Of a DNA stretch of 64,000 nt, positions 18,424-27,219 are shown one piece after another. Origin of the DNA: Phyllobacterium brassicacearum (lineage in GTDB: Bacteria; Pseudomonadota; Alphaproteobacteria; Rhizobiales; Rhizobiaceae). The notes beneath the pieces are model-generated. The model had not been told where the DNA came from. It did no database searches and saw nothing but the letters and a program-made list of their open reading frames with translations. Numbering within the stretch: position 1 is the stretch's first letter; each line of letters begins with the position of its first letter. Location: the NCBI RefSeq assembly GCF_003010955.1, contig NZ_PGGO01000001.1, positions 124,001 to 188,000 of the forward strand. Direction: 5' to 3'. The position numbers and the translations under genes were made by a program.

Positions 18424-19235
18424 GGCTGCAACCTTTCCGCCCGCGAAAATCCCCGACCGATCAGATGAACGCCGAGAACGGTCACGACCAATGCCAGCCC
18501 GGGGACGATCGAAAGGTAAGGCGCGGCGCGCAGTACGGTACGGCCTTCGGCGATCATGCTGCCCCAGGTCACACGGTTTGGATCACCAAAGCCGAGAAAT
18601 GACAGGGCAGCCTCGATCAGGATTGCGGCAGCAACAGATATGGCTGCGAGGGAGGCGGTCGGACCGAAGGCGTTGGGCAGGATCTCGCGGAACGCAATTT
18701 CCAGCGGGCGCATGCCGAGGGTCCGTGCCGCAGCAACGAAATCCCTTTCGCGCAAGGACAGCACTTCAGCCCGTGTTACTCGTGCAGCCTGCGTCCAGTT
18801 GCCGAGGCTGATGGCGAAAATCAACGTCGGCACGCTTGGACCAGTCACACTGATCGCGGCGAGCGCCAGCAGGAAGCCTGGCACTGTCTGGAACGCCTCG
18901 GTGATGCGCATCAGAACCGTATCGGCGACACCTCCGAGAAAACCCGCCAGCGTGCCAACGATGCTACCGACACTGAGCGCAACCGCCGCCGAAAAGAATG
19001 CGACAAGAAGTGTTGTGCGGGTCCCGTGCAACAGACCGGAGAGCACGTCACGGCCGAGCCTGTCAGTTCCCAAGGGGTGCAATTCCAATGCGAACGGCCG
19101 CAGCATCGGTTCGCCGGTGATGGCCAAGGGATCGCCCGGTGCGATCAACGGCGCCAATAGTGCCATCAGGACGAGGGCCATAAGGAGGGCTGCGCCAGCA
19201 CGCCCCTCCCAATTCAGTTGCCGCCACAGGATCAT
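18420..19235 (-). CDS. ABC transporter permease (DppC-like)
   Basis: 271 residues with five to six predicted helices and the N-terminal OppC/DppC segment (ALLMALVLMALLAPLIAPGDP). The EAA-loop region is SLRERDFVAAARTLGM, followed by helices ending at VLGVHLIGRG. It forms the second transmembrane subunit of a peptide-class importer. Overlaps of 4 nt to both neighbouring genes indicate one tightly coupled operon. Confidence 0.9.
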   Translation of the reverse strand: MILWRQLNWEGRAGAALLMALVLMALLAPLIAPGDPLAITGEPMLRPFALELHPLGTDRLGRDVLSGLLHGTRTTLLVAFFSAAVALSVGSIVGTLAGFLGGVADTVLMRITEAFQTVPGFLLALAAISVTGPSVPTLIFAISLGNWTQAARVTRAEVLSLRERDFVAAARTLGMRPLEIAFREILPNAFGPTASLAAISVAAAILIEAALSFLGFGDPNRVTWGSMIAEGRTVLRAAPYLSIVPGLALVVTVLGVHLIGRGFSRAERLQP

Positions 19236-20212
19236 CGGCCGGCCCTTACGCGCGGGTCCAGCTTGCCATAGGCAAGATCAACGAGAAGATTGGCAATGAT
19301 CACGGTAATGGCACTGCACAGGATCACGCCAAGCAGCAGCGGCGTATCGCGTCGCGCCACCGCTTCTGCCGCCAGACGGCCAAAGCCTGGAATGGCAAAG
19401 ACGCTTTCCACCACAACACTACCGCCGAGCATGGCAGCAGCCTGCAGCCCCAGCATTGTCACAACCGGGAGCACGGCGTTGCGCGCGACATGACGCCATA
19501 CGATCCGCCTGCGATCGAGTCCCCACGCTTCCAGCGCCTTGACAAAGGGATCACGCCAGATTTCGCTCATCCGGTCACGCATGAGCCGCAGGTAAAGCGC
19601 GAGATAGACCATGGCAAGCGAAGCGACCGGAAGGATCAGGTGCACGGCAATGTCGCCCAGCCGCGCGAGCCCCGATTTGCCCGAAGCTATCGTCTCGATA
19701 CCGCCGACCGGCAGCCAGCGCAGATCGACGGCAAAGATCACGATCAGGACAAGTCCAAGCCAGAAACCGGGCACCGCGTAAAGCGCCAGTGATCCGATAG
19801 ACAGTATGCGGTCGCGAATTGAGCCGGGTCTCGCACCAGCTATCACGCCCAACAGGGAACCCACAACGAAAGCCAGCGCCGTGGCGATGCCCATCAGTAG
19901 CAACGTAACCGGCAGCCGCTCCAGAATGACCGAGCTTACGGGCCGCTCGAAGGCGGTGGACCAACCAAGGTCACCGCGAGCGAGTGCACATGCATAGGCC
20001 TTGAAACGATAGAGGGGCCCCTGATCCAGCCCCCATTCCTCCCGCAGTTGCGCCAACTGCTCGGCATCCATGGCGCCGGATCGCGCCACATAGGAATCCA
20101 CAGCATCGCCGGACGCCGCTTCAAGCAAGAGGAAGCTTCCAATCAACACCACGCCAAGCACCGGAAGCGCACTGGCGAGGCGTCTCAGGAAGAAGGAAAC
20201 GAGAGGCGGCAA
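19232..20212 (-). CDS. ABC transporter permease (DppB-like)
   Basis: 326 residues, typical DppB length. The N-terminal helix and the family segment (LREEWGLDQGPLYRFKAY, GDLGWST) are present, with the EAA-like loop DPFVKALEAWGLDRRRIVWRH cut by helices. It forms the first transmembrane subunit. Upstream of this gene, where the substrate-binding protein gene should follow directly, there is instead a toxin-antitoxin pair on the other strand. Confidence 0.9.
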   Translation of the reverse strand: MPPLVSFFLRRLASALPVLGVVLIGSFLLLEAASGDAVDSYVARSGAMDAEQLAQLREEWGLDQGPLYRFKAYACALARGDLGWSTAFERPVSSVILERLPVTLLLMGIATALAFVVGSLLGVIAGARPGSIRDRILSIGSLALYAVPGFWLGLVLIVIFAVDLRWLPVGGIETIASGKSGLARLGDIAVHLILPVASLAMVYLALYLRLMRDRMSEIWRDPFVKALEAWGLDRRRIVWRHVARNAVLPVVTMLGLQAAAMLGGSVVVESVFAIPGFGRLAAEAVARRDTPLLLGVILCSAITVIIANLLVDLAYGKLDPRVRAGR

Positions 20213-20283
20213 GAAAGGCTCCGGCGGTCAGGCAAAGCTTTTCATGTTCCTGCGGCTTGTCCCTGTCAATAGAAATATATACA

Positions 20284-20301
20284 ATGACTACCTATAGTCA
20301 T
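20284..20301. promoter_or_regulatory. Palindrome upstream of the Phd-like antitoxin gene
   Basis: ATGACTA-CCTA-TAGTCAT is a 7-bp perfect inverted repeat with a 4-bp spacer located 16 nt before the GTG start of the antitoxin gene. Phd/YefM proteins autorepress by binding such sites near the start, so this is a plausible autoregulatory operator. Confidence 0.55.
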
Positions 20302-20316
20302 ATGAAGGGTGTCGCC

Positions 20317-20559
20317 GTGAAAGAAATCCAGTTGAAAGATGCAAAAGCAACCTTATCTGCCGTTGTCGATCAGGCCGTTGCCGGAGAGCCATCTGTGATC
20401 ACGCGCCATGGGCGAAAAGAAGCCGTAGTGGTTGCCTTCGATGAGTGGCAGCGAATCTCCCAGGTGCCCAGCTTCGCAGACCTTTTATTGGCATTTCCGG
20501 GGGAACGAGATGATATCCCCGAGCGCAACAGGGTGCCCGGGCGGAATGTCGATCTGTGA
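20317..20559 (+). CDS. Phd/YefM-family antitoxin
   Basis: 80 residues if started at GTG 20317 (VKEIQLKDAKATLSAVVDQ), the usual beginning of this family; a longer in-frame start at 20257 or ATG 20302 is possible. The Phd/YefM fold is clear: AKATLSAVVDQAVAGEPSVI, then RHGRKEAVVVAFDEWQRISQ, the DNA-binding and dimerisation half. The C-terminal half (LLLAFPGERDDIPERNRVPG) should wrap and neutralise the toxin. AAGGG lies 7 nt upstream of the GTG. The TGA overlaps the toxin ATG by 1 nt. Confidence 0.87.
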   Translation: MKEIQLKDAKATLSAVVDQAVAGEPSVITRHGRKEAVVVAFDEWQRISQVPSFADLLLAFPGERDDIPERNRVPGRNVDL

Positions 20560-20996
20560 TGTTCCTTGTCGACACAAACATCATTTCTGCGGACGCGCCG
20601 ACTAAACGCATGGCCGCCTCATCAACGTTCGTTACGTGGATGCAGCAAATGGATCCGCGGCTTTACACGTCGGCCGTGACAATCGCCGAAATCGAACGCG
20701 GGATTGCTCGACTCGATCGCATCGAAGCCATCGCCAAGGCGGACAGGTTGCGCACATGGTTATTCGCAGTTGAACGGCTCTACGCCGGCCGGATCTTGCC
20801 ATTTAATGTTGAAGCTGCGCGGCACGCTGGAAAGATCATGGACAGCGCCAGAAGCCACGCGGTAGGTTTTGCCGACATCGCCATCGCTTCCATCGCTGCA
20901 GCCAACAACATGACGGTACTGACAGCGAACACCAAGGATTTCGGCCCGCTCGGTGTCCGGGTTCTCAATCCTTTTGCGGATCACCTCCCGGCTTAG
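20559..20996 (+). CDS. VapC-like PIN-domain toxin (ribonuclease)
   Basis: 145 residues. PIN-domain acidic residues are in place: MFLVDTNIISAD at the start, VTIAEIERGI (near residue 47), GFADIAIASIAA, and the C-terminal TANTKDF. These make the Mg2+-dependent RNase of type II toxin-antitoxin systems. ATG 20559 is preferred over the GTG 20556 that overlaps it by one codon. It pairs with the Phd-type antitoxin upstream, a frequent hybrid of antitoxin and toxin types. It lies on the strand opposite to the ABC operon it interrupts. Confidence 0.88.
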   Translation: MFLVDTNIISADAPTKRMAASSTFVTWMQQMDPRLYTSAVTIAEIERGIARLDRIEAIAKADRLRTWLFAVERLYAGRILPFNVEAARHAGKIMDSARSHAVGFADIAIASIAAANNMTVLTANTKDFGPLGVRVLNPFADHLPA

Positions 20997-21017
20997 GAGC
21001 CCTAGTCCGATCCTGGA

Positions 21018-22634
21018 TTATCCCTTCATCCACACATTCGCCCAGTTCGACACTGCCCAGCGCGGGTTATCAGAAACGTTCTGCACACTGTCACGCGCCA
21101 CGGTGATGAAGGAAAACTCGGCGACGTTGATCAGCGGCAATTCGTCGGCGGTCTTTTTCTGCAGCTCCTTGTACAGACCGGCGCGCTTGTCCGCATCAAC
21201 AGTTGAGGCCGCCTCCTTGATCAGCTTGTCGACATCCGCATTGGCATAGCCGTACTGGTTCGAGAACGGTACGCCCGCTGGCAGGCCGCTTTCGAACAGG
21301 ATCGTCGTGGAGATTGCCGGATCTGAACGGTAGACCGGCGTTGCCACCGTGATATCGAAATCATGGTCGGTGTAGACGGCTTTCAGATGCGCCGGTGTGT
21401 CGTTGCTGATCACCTCTGCATCGATACCAACCTTGGCCAGAGCCTGGCGAAGATAGTCGCCGAACTGTTTGGTTTCGTTGAAGAATGGCGCTGGAAGCAG
21501 CTTCAGCTTGAAACGGTTGCCATCCGGGCCACGCTTGTAACCCGCTTCAACAAGCAATGCTTCCGCCTTGGCCGGATCGAAGGAGTATTTCGTTACGTCC
21601 GGCTCATAGAAGGTCTTGTCATAGGCGGGCACCGGCCCAGTTGAAGACTTGGCATAGCCGAGGAAGATCGTCTTGACGACAAAGTCATGGTCGATTGCAT
21701 GGGCGAGCGCCTGCCTCACCTTGACGTCGGCAAGCTCCTTGCGGCGATGGTTGATCTCGACGATCAGCTGATAGGTCAGCCCTTCATAGCCATTGGAATA
21801 CACCTTCAGGCCCGGCACCTTGGAGATCCTGTCGAGATCGGCGAGCGGCACGGCAGAGAACGCCGCAAGCTGAATCTGCTCGGCTTCCAGCGCGTTGCCG
21901 GCAGCGGCGCGGTCAGGCAGGAACTGGTAGACGATTTCATCCAGGAGCGGCTCGTCCTTTTGCCAATAGGCGTCATTGCGCTTCAAGAGGTAGTATTCGC
22001 CCGGCTTGTATTCGCCGAACTTGAAAGGACCGGTTCCGACAAGCTTCTGGTTGGCCGGATTCTTGGCGATGTCCGTCCCTTCATAGATGTGCTTTGGCAC
22101 GACCGAGGTCACAACCGGCAATGCATTGCGTATGAGTTGGAACGGTGTCGGTTGCGAGAACTTGAGAATGGCGGTGCGATCGTCCGGCGTTTCAACGCTT
22201 TCGAGGTTCTTGAACACGACACGTCCAAGGTTCTGCAGCTTCTTCCACACCTCCAGCGCAGAGAAGGCCACGTCCGCGGAAGTGAAAGGCTTGCCATCGT
22301 GCCATGTCACCCCTTCACGCAGCTTGAACGTCGCAGTCCGTCCATCGTCCGAGCCTTCCCAAGCCGTGGCAAGGCGCGGGCTCAGGCCGTCCTTGCCGTC
22401 ATAGGATTGTTCGGCCAAAGGTTCGATCACCTTGCTGGCGACGAAGAAAACCCCGTTTGACGCGACAATGGCAGGATTGAGATTGGCCGGCTCGCTATCG
22501 CCGGCCACGACGAGACGCCCGCCTTTGACAGGTGCTGCCGCTTGTGCCCAGCCGAAATCTGGAAGGATTGTTATTGCCCCGACGCCGGCTGTTGCGTTGA
22601 GAAAAGCACGTCGGTTCAACTGGATACGGGACAT
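21018..22634 (-). CDS. ABC transporter substrate-binding protein, SBP family 5 (peptide class)
   Basis: 538 residues. The N-terminus carries a Tat-type signal (NRRAFLNATAGVGAITILPDF), so export is probably through the Tat pathway rather than Sec. The SBP_bac_5 fold follows: family segments FKLREGVTWHDGKPFTSADV, LVGTGPFKFGEYK and VRQALAHAIDHDFVV. It should deliver the solute to the permeases encoded by the same operon. It lies 18 nt downstream of the aminotransferase gene and, unlike normal dpp operons, is separated from the permeases by the toxin-antitoxin module. Confidence 0.9.
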   Translation of the reverse strand: MSRIQLNRRAFLNATAGVGAITILPDFGWAQAAAPVKGGRLVVAGDSEPANLNPAIVASNGVFFVASKVIEPLAEQSYDGKDGLSPRLATAWEGSDDGRTATFKLREGVTWHDGKPFTSADVAFSALEVWKKLQNLGRVVFKNLESVETPDDRTAILKFSQPTPFQLIRNALPVVTSVVPKHIYEGTDIAKNPANQKLVGTGPFKFGEYKPGEYYLLKRNDAYWQKDEPLLDEIVYQFLPDRAAAGNALEAEQIQLAAFSAVPLADLDRISKVPGLKVYSNGYEGLTYQLIVEINHRRKELADVKVRQALAHAIDHDFVVKTIFLGYAKSSTGPVPAYDKTFYEPDVTKYSFDPAKAEALLVEAGYKRGPDGNRFKLKLLPAPFFNETKQFGDYLRQALAKVGIDAEVISNDTPAHLKAVYTDHDFDITVATPVYRSDPAISTTILFESGLPAGVPFSNQYGYANADVDKLIKEAASTVDADKRAGLYKELQKKTADELPLINVAEFSFITVARDSVQNVSDNPRWAVSNWANVWMKG

Positions 22635-22651
22635 TGTTGCAATCCTCTGGT

Positions 22652-23770
22652 TCAGTGGATGGGTTTGGACAGGATGTCGCTCAGCGCGGATATCATGGTG
22701 CGGGCAAAGGCGGGTTCGGCGGAGGCGCCCATGTGACCAATGCGCAGGATCTTGCCGGCAGTCTCGCCGCGTCCAAGCGAGACGAGAATGCCGTGGTCGT
22801 GCAGCAGACGATCGCGCAGCGCCACATCACTGATGCCGTCAGGCACTTTGAAGGCTGTCGCCGTTGGCGCGCACCAGGCCTCCTGCTTCGGCCACAGCGA
22901 CAGGCCGAGGCCAAGCAGCCCTTCCCTCGCGACCATGGCCGTCTGCGCATGGCGGGTCCAGACGTTCGCCGGCCCCTCCCTTGCATAACGGTCAAGAGCG
23001 GCATCGAGCGCGTAGATTTCGGCTATGGAGGGCGTGACCGGAAACTCCCGGCCTGGCTCCGATGCATCCTTCCAGGCAATGAGGCTGAGGAAGGAGCCTC
23101 GCGGCGCATCGGGATTGGCTTCGATCTTCGCCCATGCCCGCTCGCCGACTGCGATCAGGCTGAGGCCAGGTGTGCTACCGAGGCATTTGGATGGCGACGT
23201 GATGAAGATATCGGCATGGACGTTCTGGGGGTGCACGTCCATTCCGGCAAAAGACGATACCGCATCGACAATGAGATAGGCGCCGTGCGCGGCAACAATT
23301 GCGCCGATCTCGCCCACGGGATTGACCGTGCCGGATGGCGTATCGTGATGGCAGAGCGCGACGACACCGATATCCGGACGGCTGCGCAAGACATCGCGCA
23401 CCGCTTGCGGGTCAATGATTTCGTCAAAGGGTACAGCGAGTTCGACGACTTCCTTGCCATAGCGCGCCGCCCAGGCGGCGAAGCCCTTGCCGTAGACACC
23501 GGAAACAAGGTTGAGCACCACGTCGTCCTTGCCGATCAGCGCGGCCGCCGCCGCTTCGATGCCAAGGATGGCCTCGCCCTGCATGATCACCGGATCATTA
23601 TCGGTCTGTAAAGCCTGCCGGAGCTTCTCTACGACGCCGGCATAATAGGCCTGGAACGCTGGGTGATAATCATAGAGCACCGGCTTGCCGAGCGCCGCCA
23701 GCACTTCCGGATAGGCAGGTACGGGACCGGTCGTCAGCATCAGCGGAGGGATGGGAAGCAAGGATCGCAC
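22652..23770 (-). CDS. Pyridoxamine-pyruvate aminotransferase-like enzyme (class V aminotransferase)
   Basis: 372 residues, closely like the M. loti PPAT sequence as I remember it. Key residues of that enzyme are retained at a constant offset of two: Glu66 in MQGEAILGIE (Glu68), Tyr93 (Tyr95), Asp169 (Asp171), the PLP lysine Lys195 in TSPSKCLG (Lys197), and the arginines of GRGETAGKILRIG at the same nine-residue spacing. PPAT transfers the amino group of pyridoxamine to pyruvate, yielding pyridoxal and L-alanine, and uses its own substrate as cofactor. It heads an operon with the ABC importer. No other vitamin B6 catabolic gene is nearby, so a different amine substrate remains possible. Confidence 0.7.
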   Translation of the reverse strand: MRSLLPIPPLMLTTGPVPAYPEVLAALGKPVLYDYHPAFQAYYAGVVEKLRQALQTDNDPVIMQGEAILGIEAAAAALIGKDDVVLNLVSGVYGKGFAAWAARYGKEVVELAVPFDEIIDPQAVRDVLRSRPDIGVVALCHHDTPSGTVNPVGEIGAIVAAHGAYLIVDAVSSFAGMDVHPQNVHADIFITSPSKCLGSTPGLSLIAVGERAWAKIEANPDAPRGSFLSLIAWKDASEPGREFPVTPSIAEIYALDAALDRYAREGPANVWTRHAQTAMVAREGLLGLGLSLWPKQEAWCAPTATAFKVPDGISDVALRDRLLHDHGILVSLGRGETAGKILRIGHMGASAEPAFARTMISALSDILSKPIH

Positions 23771-23900
23771 TTCGGAATTTCATCCCGTCTTTTGATAGGA
23801 ACCAGCTCAGAAAGCAGACCATATTCTTCGGATTACGGGAAACCAAGAAAAACCGTATCAATAATCCTTGTATGGACGGCAAATCCATTGTGCCATCAAC

Positions 23901-24779
23901 TCACTCCATCGGAATGACATCGACCGACTGCTTGCCCTCCTGCGATCCGCTGGTCTTGAGCACACCCACGATGGGCGAGACATCGGCATAGTCGCGGCCG
24001 TAACCGATGGTGATGTGATCGTTGCCCGCGACCATGGCGTTGGTCGGGTCGAATTCCTGCCAGCCGGCTTCGCGCCCGCACCAGACACGCACCCAGGCAT
24101 GCATCGCATCGGCACCTTCCAGCCGTTCTTCCCCGGGTGGCGGAATAGTACGCAGGAAACCGCTCACATAGCCCGCCGGAATGCCGATACCACGCAGACC
24201 GGCTATCATCACATGGCTGAAGTCCTGGCATACGCCTGCCTTGAGATCAAACGCCTGACGCGCGGTCGTGCGCACATCGGTCACATCGGACTCATAGGTG
24301 AAATCGGCATGGATGCGGTCGTTGAGATGCTTGACCGCCTCCATCACCGTACGCGTTTCGGCAAGGCTCTGTTCGGCATAAGCCGTAATTGCTGGATCGA
24401 TTGTCGCATAGGCACTGCTGGTCAGGAAGTGATGCGGCGCATCCGCTGCGATGGACCAGACGCTGCGAATCTCCTTTTGCAGACCTGCTAGATTGGGCGA
24501 GACGTCGAGCATTGTTGGCGGCCGGGTAACGTTGACCCGTGCCGTCATGGTCACATCGAGCGTCTCATGCGGGTTGCGGTAGGTGATCGACGTGACCGTA
24601 TTAGAGAAAAAATCAGTGAATTCCGAGCGTTCCGCCGATACCGGGTCGAAAGACAGGCTCGAGGCGATCACACGCTGCACTCCCGGCATGCTTTGCGGCA
24701 TGACACGGATGTGGTGCCGGCCCCCGACAGCCGAACGCTCGTAATCATAGTGAAGATGAAGGCGGATATTGTAGAGCAT
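23901..24779 (-). CDS. Transglutaminase-like cysteine peptidase-fold protein
   Basis: 292 residues. The N-terminal half is the bacterial transglutaminase-associated beta domain (IRLHLHYDYERSAVGGRHHI). The catalytic triad is visible: Cys in LKAGVCQDFSHVM, His in AMHAWVRVWCG and Asp in WQEFDPTNAMV. No signal peptide is seen, so it is probably cytoplasmic. It is the last gene of a three-gene cluster with the CP-ATP-grasp/alpha-E and amidoligase genes. In such clusters the transglutaminase-fold protein is thought to be a peptidase or amide-forming enzyme; the substrate is unknown. Confidence 0.87.
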   Translation of the reverse strand: MLYNIRLHLHYDYERSAVGGRHHIRVMPQSMPGVQRVIASSLSFDPVSAERSEFTDFFSNTVTSITYRNPHETLDVTMTARVNVTRPPTMLDVSPNLAGLQKEIRSVWSIAADAPHHFLTSSAYATIDPAITAYAEQSLAETRTVMEAVKHLNDRIHADFTYESDVTDVRTTARQAFDLKAGVCQDFSHVMIAGLRGIGIPAGYVSGFLRTIPPPGEERLEGADAMHAWVRVWCGREAGWQEFDPTNAMVAGNDHITIGYGRDYADVSPIVGVLKTSGSQEGKQSVDVIPME

Positions 24780-24787
24780 GGCGGCCT

Positions 24788-27208
24788 TCAGGCGAAATAG
24801 GTATCGGAAATCGTATCGGACAGGGTGCCGATCTCATAGGCAATCGTGTCGAGCTTCTTCGGTGTCAGATCGGCAGCTTCCATGATTGCCATATCGGTGT
24901 GCAGGCGCAACACCTTCTTGGAAAATGCAGGCATGCTCGCACCCGGTTCGCGGGCAGGCAGCAGGCCGAACTCCGTCTTCAAGGCATCCAGCTGGAAGAT
25001 GATCGAACGCGGATTGAGCGGGTCAAGCGCCAAAAGGTCGAGGACGCTCAGACGGCCCGAATAAACGCTGTATTGACGCCGGTGAGTCATGACGCTGTCG
25101 CCGATCTCCAGCAACATTTCCAGTGCGCCCTCGGGCGCATCGTCATGCGACAAGGTCGCCAGAATACGGGCCATCTGTATGCCACGCTCAAGTCGCCGGC
25201 CGATCTCCAGAAACCGCCAGCCGGTAAAGCGATACATGTTCTCATGCACGAGGCCAGAGAACCCGGCCAGCTTTCGCAGGATGATCGTCATGGCCCGGGT
25301 CGTGTCGTCCCCTGGCATGACCACATCCTGAAAACGATGAACGGTCTTGGAGAGATCGCGCAGTGCCAGCCAGCCATCGGGCGAAAAGCGGTCGCGGATG
25401 CGTCCAGCGCTCAGCATCGCGCCATCGATGGACCGCTGCAGCCCCTTTGGTACCGCTGTATCGAGATCGACACCGAGTGGTTTCAGGTAATCGCGCATTT
25501 CCGTCAGCAGCGGCAGCTCCATATTGGCCGCCTCGGCATAACGGGCATGGCAAGCGCGCAGGACGCGCGCCGTACCTTCCGCACGCTCGATATAGCGCCC
25601 CATCCACATCAGGTTTTCCGCTGCCCGGCTTGGCAGCGTCCCCGGCACGTTGCGGCGGAACGTGTCGTCCTCACGCGGGAGCAGCGTGTCCTTGCGCACC
25701 GGACCGCTCGAAGTAATCCAGACGTCGGCGGCCTGCCCACCCCGCTGCATGGCGATCGCTGCCGTATCGAGCGTGAAGCCGACGCGGGCGAAGCCGCCGG
25801 GCATGAAGCTCCACCCGTCCTTGTGGCGCGCCGCAAAGACCCGAAGCACGAATGGCCGCGGTTCCAGTTTGCCATCGACATAAACCGGCGTCGTCGAGAG
25901 TTTTACAGCCTCCTGCCCGACCAGCCCGCGCCCATCTTTCTGTAGCCGGGCCAGCAGCCCCTTACGCCCTTCTTCGTCGAGCGCCGAGCCGAGCACGGTC
26001 GCCCCCACGTCCTCAAACGGCAGTCGCGTCGACATCGCCGGACCGACCATCATCTGATCGAGCCGGTCAATGACCTGTTTTCGTTCCTTGTCCTGACCGC
26101 ACCACCAGGTCGCGATGCTCGGCAGTGCAAGATCGTTTCCGTGCAGCGCTTTTGAAATAGCCGGCAGGAATGCCAGGAGCGCGCGGGTCTCAAGGATGCC
26201 GGAGCCCAGCGCATTGACCAGCGAAACGGAACGCTGGCGCAGGGCGCTTACCATGCCGGGTGTGCCGATCCATGAATCCGTCTTCAGTTCGAGCGGATCC
26301 ATATAGGCGGCGTCCATGCGCCGCCACAGGGCATCGACGGGCTTGAGACCCGATACAGTCCGAACCATCACCCTGCCCTTGCTGACTGTCAGGTCGTCAC
26401 CTTCGAGGAGCATGATGCCGAGATAACGCGCGATATAGGCGTGCTCGAAATAGGTTTCATTGTTCGGCCCGGGCGTCAGGATAGCCGCCCGCCCCTGCGG
26501 ACTTTTGACCAGCGCCTGCAGGGAATCGCGGAAATCCTTGAAGAACCCGGCGAGCCTGTGCACGTTCATGGCGCCGGAGATGTCCGACAGTGCGCGTGTC
26601 GTTGCCACCCGGTTTTCGAGTGCAAAGCCTGCACCGGATGGTGCCTGCGTGCGATCGCCCAGAACCCACCACTGCCCATCCGGCCCGCGCCCGAGTTCAA
26701 AGGCACAGAAATGCACAAAATGTCCGCTCGCTGGTTTCACTCCTGCGATGGCGTGCAGGAATTCCGGATTTGAGGCAATCAGATCCGCGGGCAGCAAGCT
26801 GTCCCGGATCAGCCTGTTCTCGCCATAAATATCCGCAACAATATCTTCGAGCAGATCCGCACGTTGCGTCAGGCCGAGGGTGATCGCCCGCCAGTCATCC
26901 TCATTGATCAGGATCGGCATATGGGCGAGCGGCCATTCGCGCTCCTGCGTGCCGTTCTCATCATAGACACGGTAGTACACACCGGCATCGTGTAGGTATT
27001 GATTGGCGCGGGCAAAACGCGTCGCCAGCTTTTCCGGACCGATCTGATCAAGCGTCTGAAGCAATGTTTCCCAACCGGGGCGAAGGGCTCCGGCCGGGTC
27101 AAACATTTCGTCGGCAACGCCAGGCAGAGGTCTGTAGCTCGCGAGCAGGCCAGCACCAGGCCCAGCACCAGCCTTTGCCTCTGTTTGCGCTCGATTGCTT
27201 GCCGACAT
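24788..27208 (-). CDS. Circularly permuted ATP-grasp / alpha-E domain fusion
   Basis: 806 residues from ATG 27208 (preceded by CAGGGG); a TTG at 27223 overlaps the previous stop. The first ~480 residues match the CP-ATP-grasp domain: ITLGLTQRADLLEDIVADIY, PGPNNETYFEHAYIARYLG and YVDGKLEPRPFVLRVFAA. From about residue 520 the alpha-E domain begins (LPSRAAENLMWMGRYIERAE) and runs to the end. The two domains usually occur as separate adjacent genes; here they are one protein. The cluster as a whole is predicted to ligate amino acids or peptides with ATP, but neither product nor substrate is known. Confidence 0.85.
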   Translation of the reverse strand: MSASNRAQTEAKAGAGPGAGLLASYRPLPGVADEMFDPAGALRPGWETLLQTLDQIGPEKLATRFARANQYLHDAGVYYRVYDENGTQEREWPLAHMPILINEDDWRAITLGLTQRADLLEDIVADIYGENRLIRDSLLPADLIASNPEFLHAIAGVKPASGHFVHFCAFELGRGPDGQWWVLGDRTQAPSGAGFALENRVATTRALSDISGAMNVHRLAGFFKDFRDSLQALVKSPQGRAAILTPGPNNETYFEHAYIARYLGIMLLEGDDLTVSKGRVMVRTVSGLKPVDALWRRMDAAYMDPLELKTDSWIGTPGMVSALRQRSVSLVNALGSGILETRALLAFLPAISKALHGNDLALPSIATWWCGQDKERKQVIDRLDQMMVGPAMSTRLPFEDVGATVLGSALDEEGRKGLLARLQKDGRGLVGQEAVKLSTTPVYVDGKLEPRPFVLRVFAARHKDGWSFMPGGFARVGFTLDTAAIAMQRGGQAADVWITSSGPVRKDTLLPREDDTFRRNVPGTLPSRAAENLMWMGRYIERAEGTARVLRACHARYAEAANMELPLLTEMRDYLKPLGVDLDTAVPKGLQRSIDGAMLSAGRIRDRFSPDGWLALRDLSKTVHRFQDVVMPGDDTTRAMTIILRKLAGFSGLVHENMYRFTGWRFLEIGRRLERGIQMARILATLSHDDAPEGALEMLLEIGDSVMTHRRQYSVYSGRLSVLDLLALDPLNPRSIIFQLDALKTEFGLLPAREPGASMPAFSKKVLRLHTDMAIMEAADLTPKKLDTIAYEIGTLSDTISDTYFA

Positions 27209-27219
27209 CCGACCCCTGC

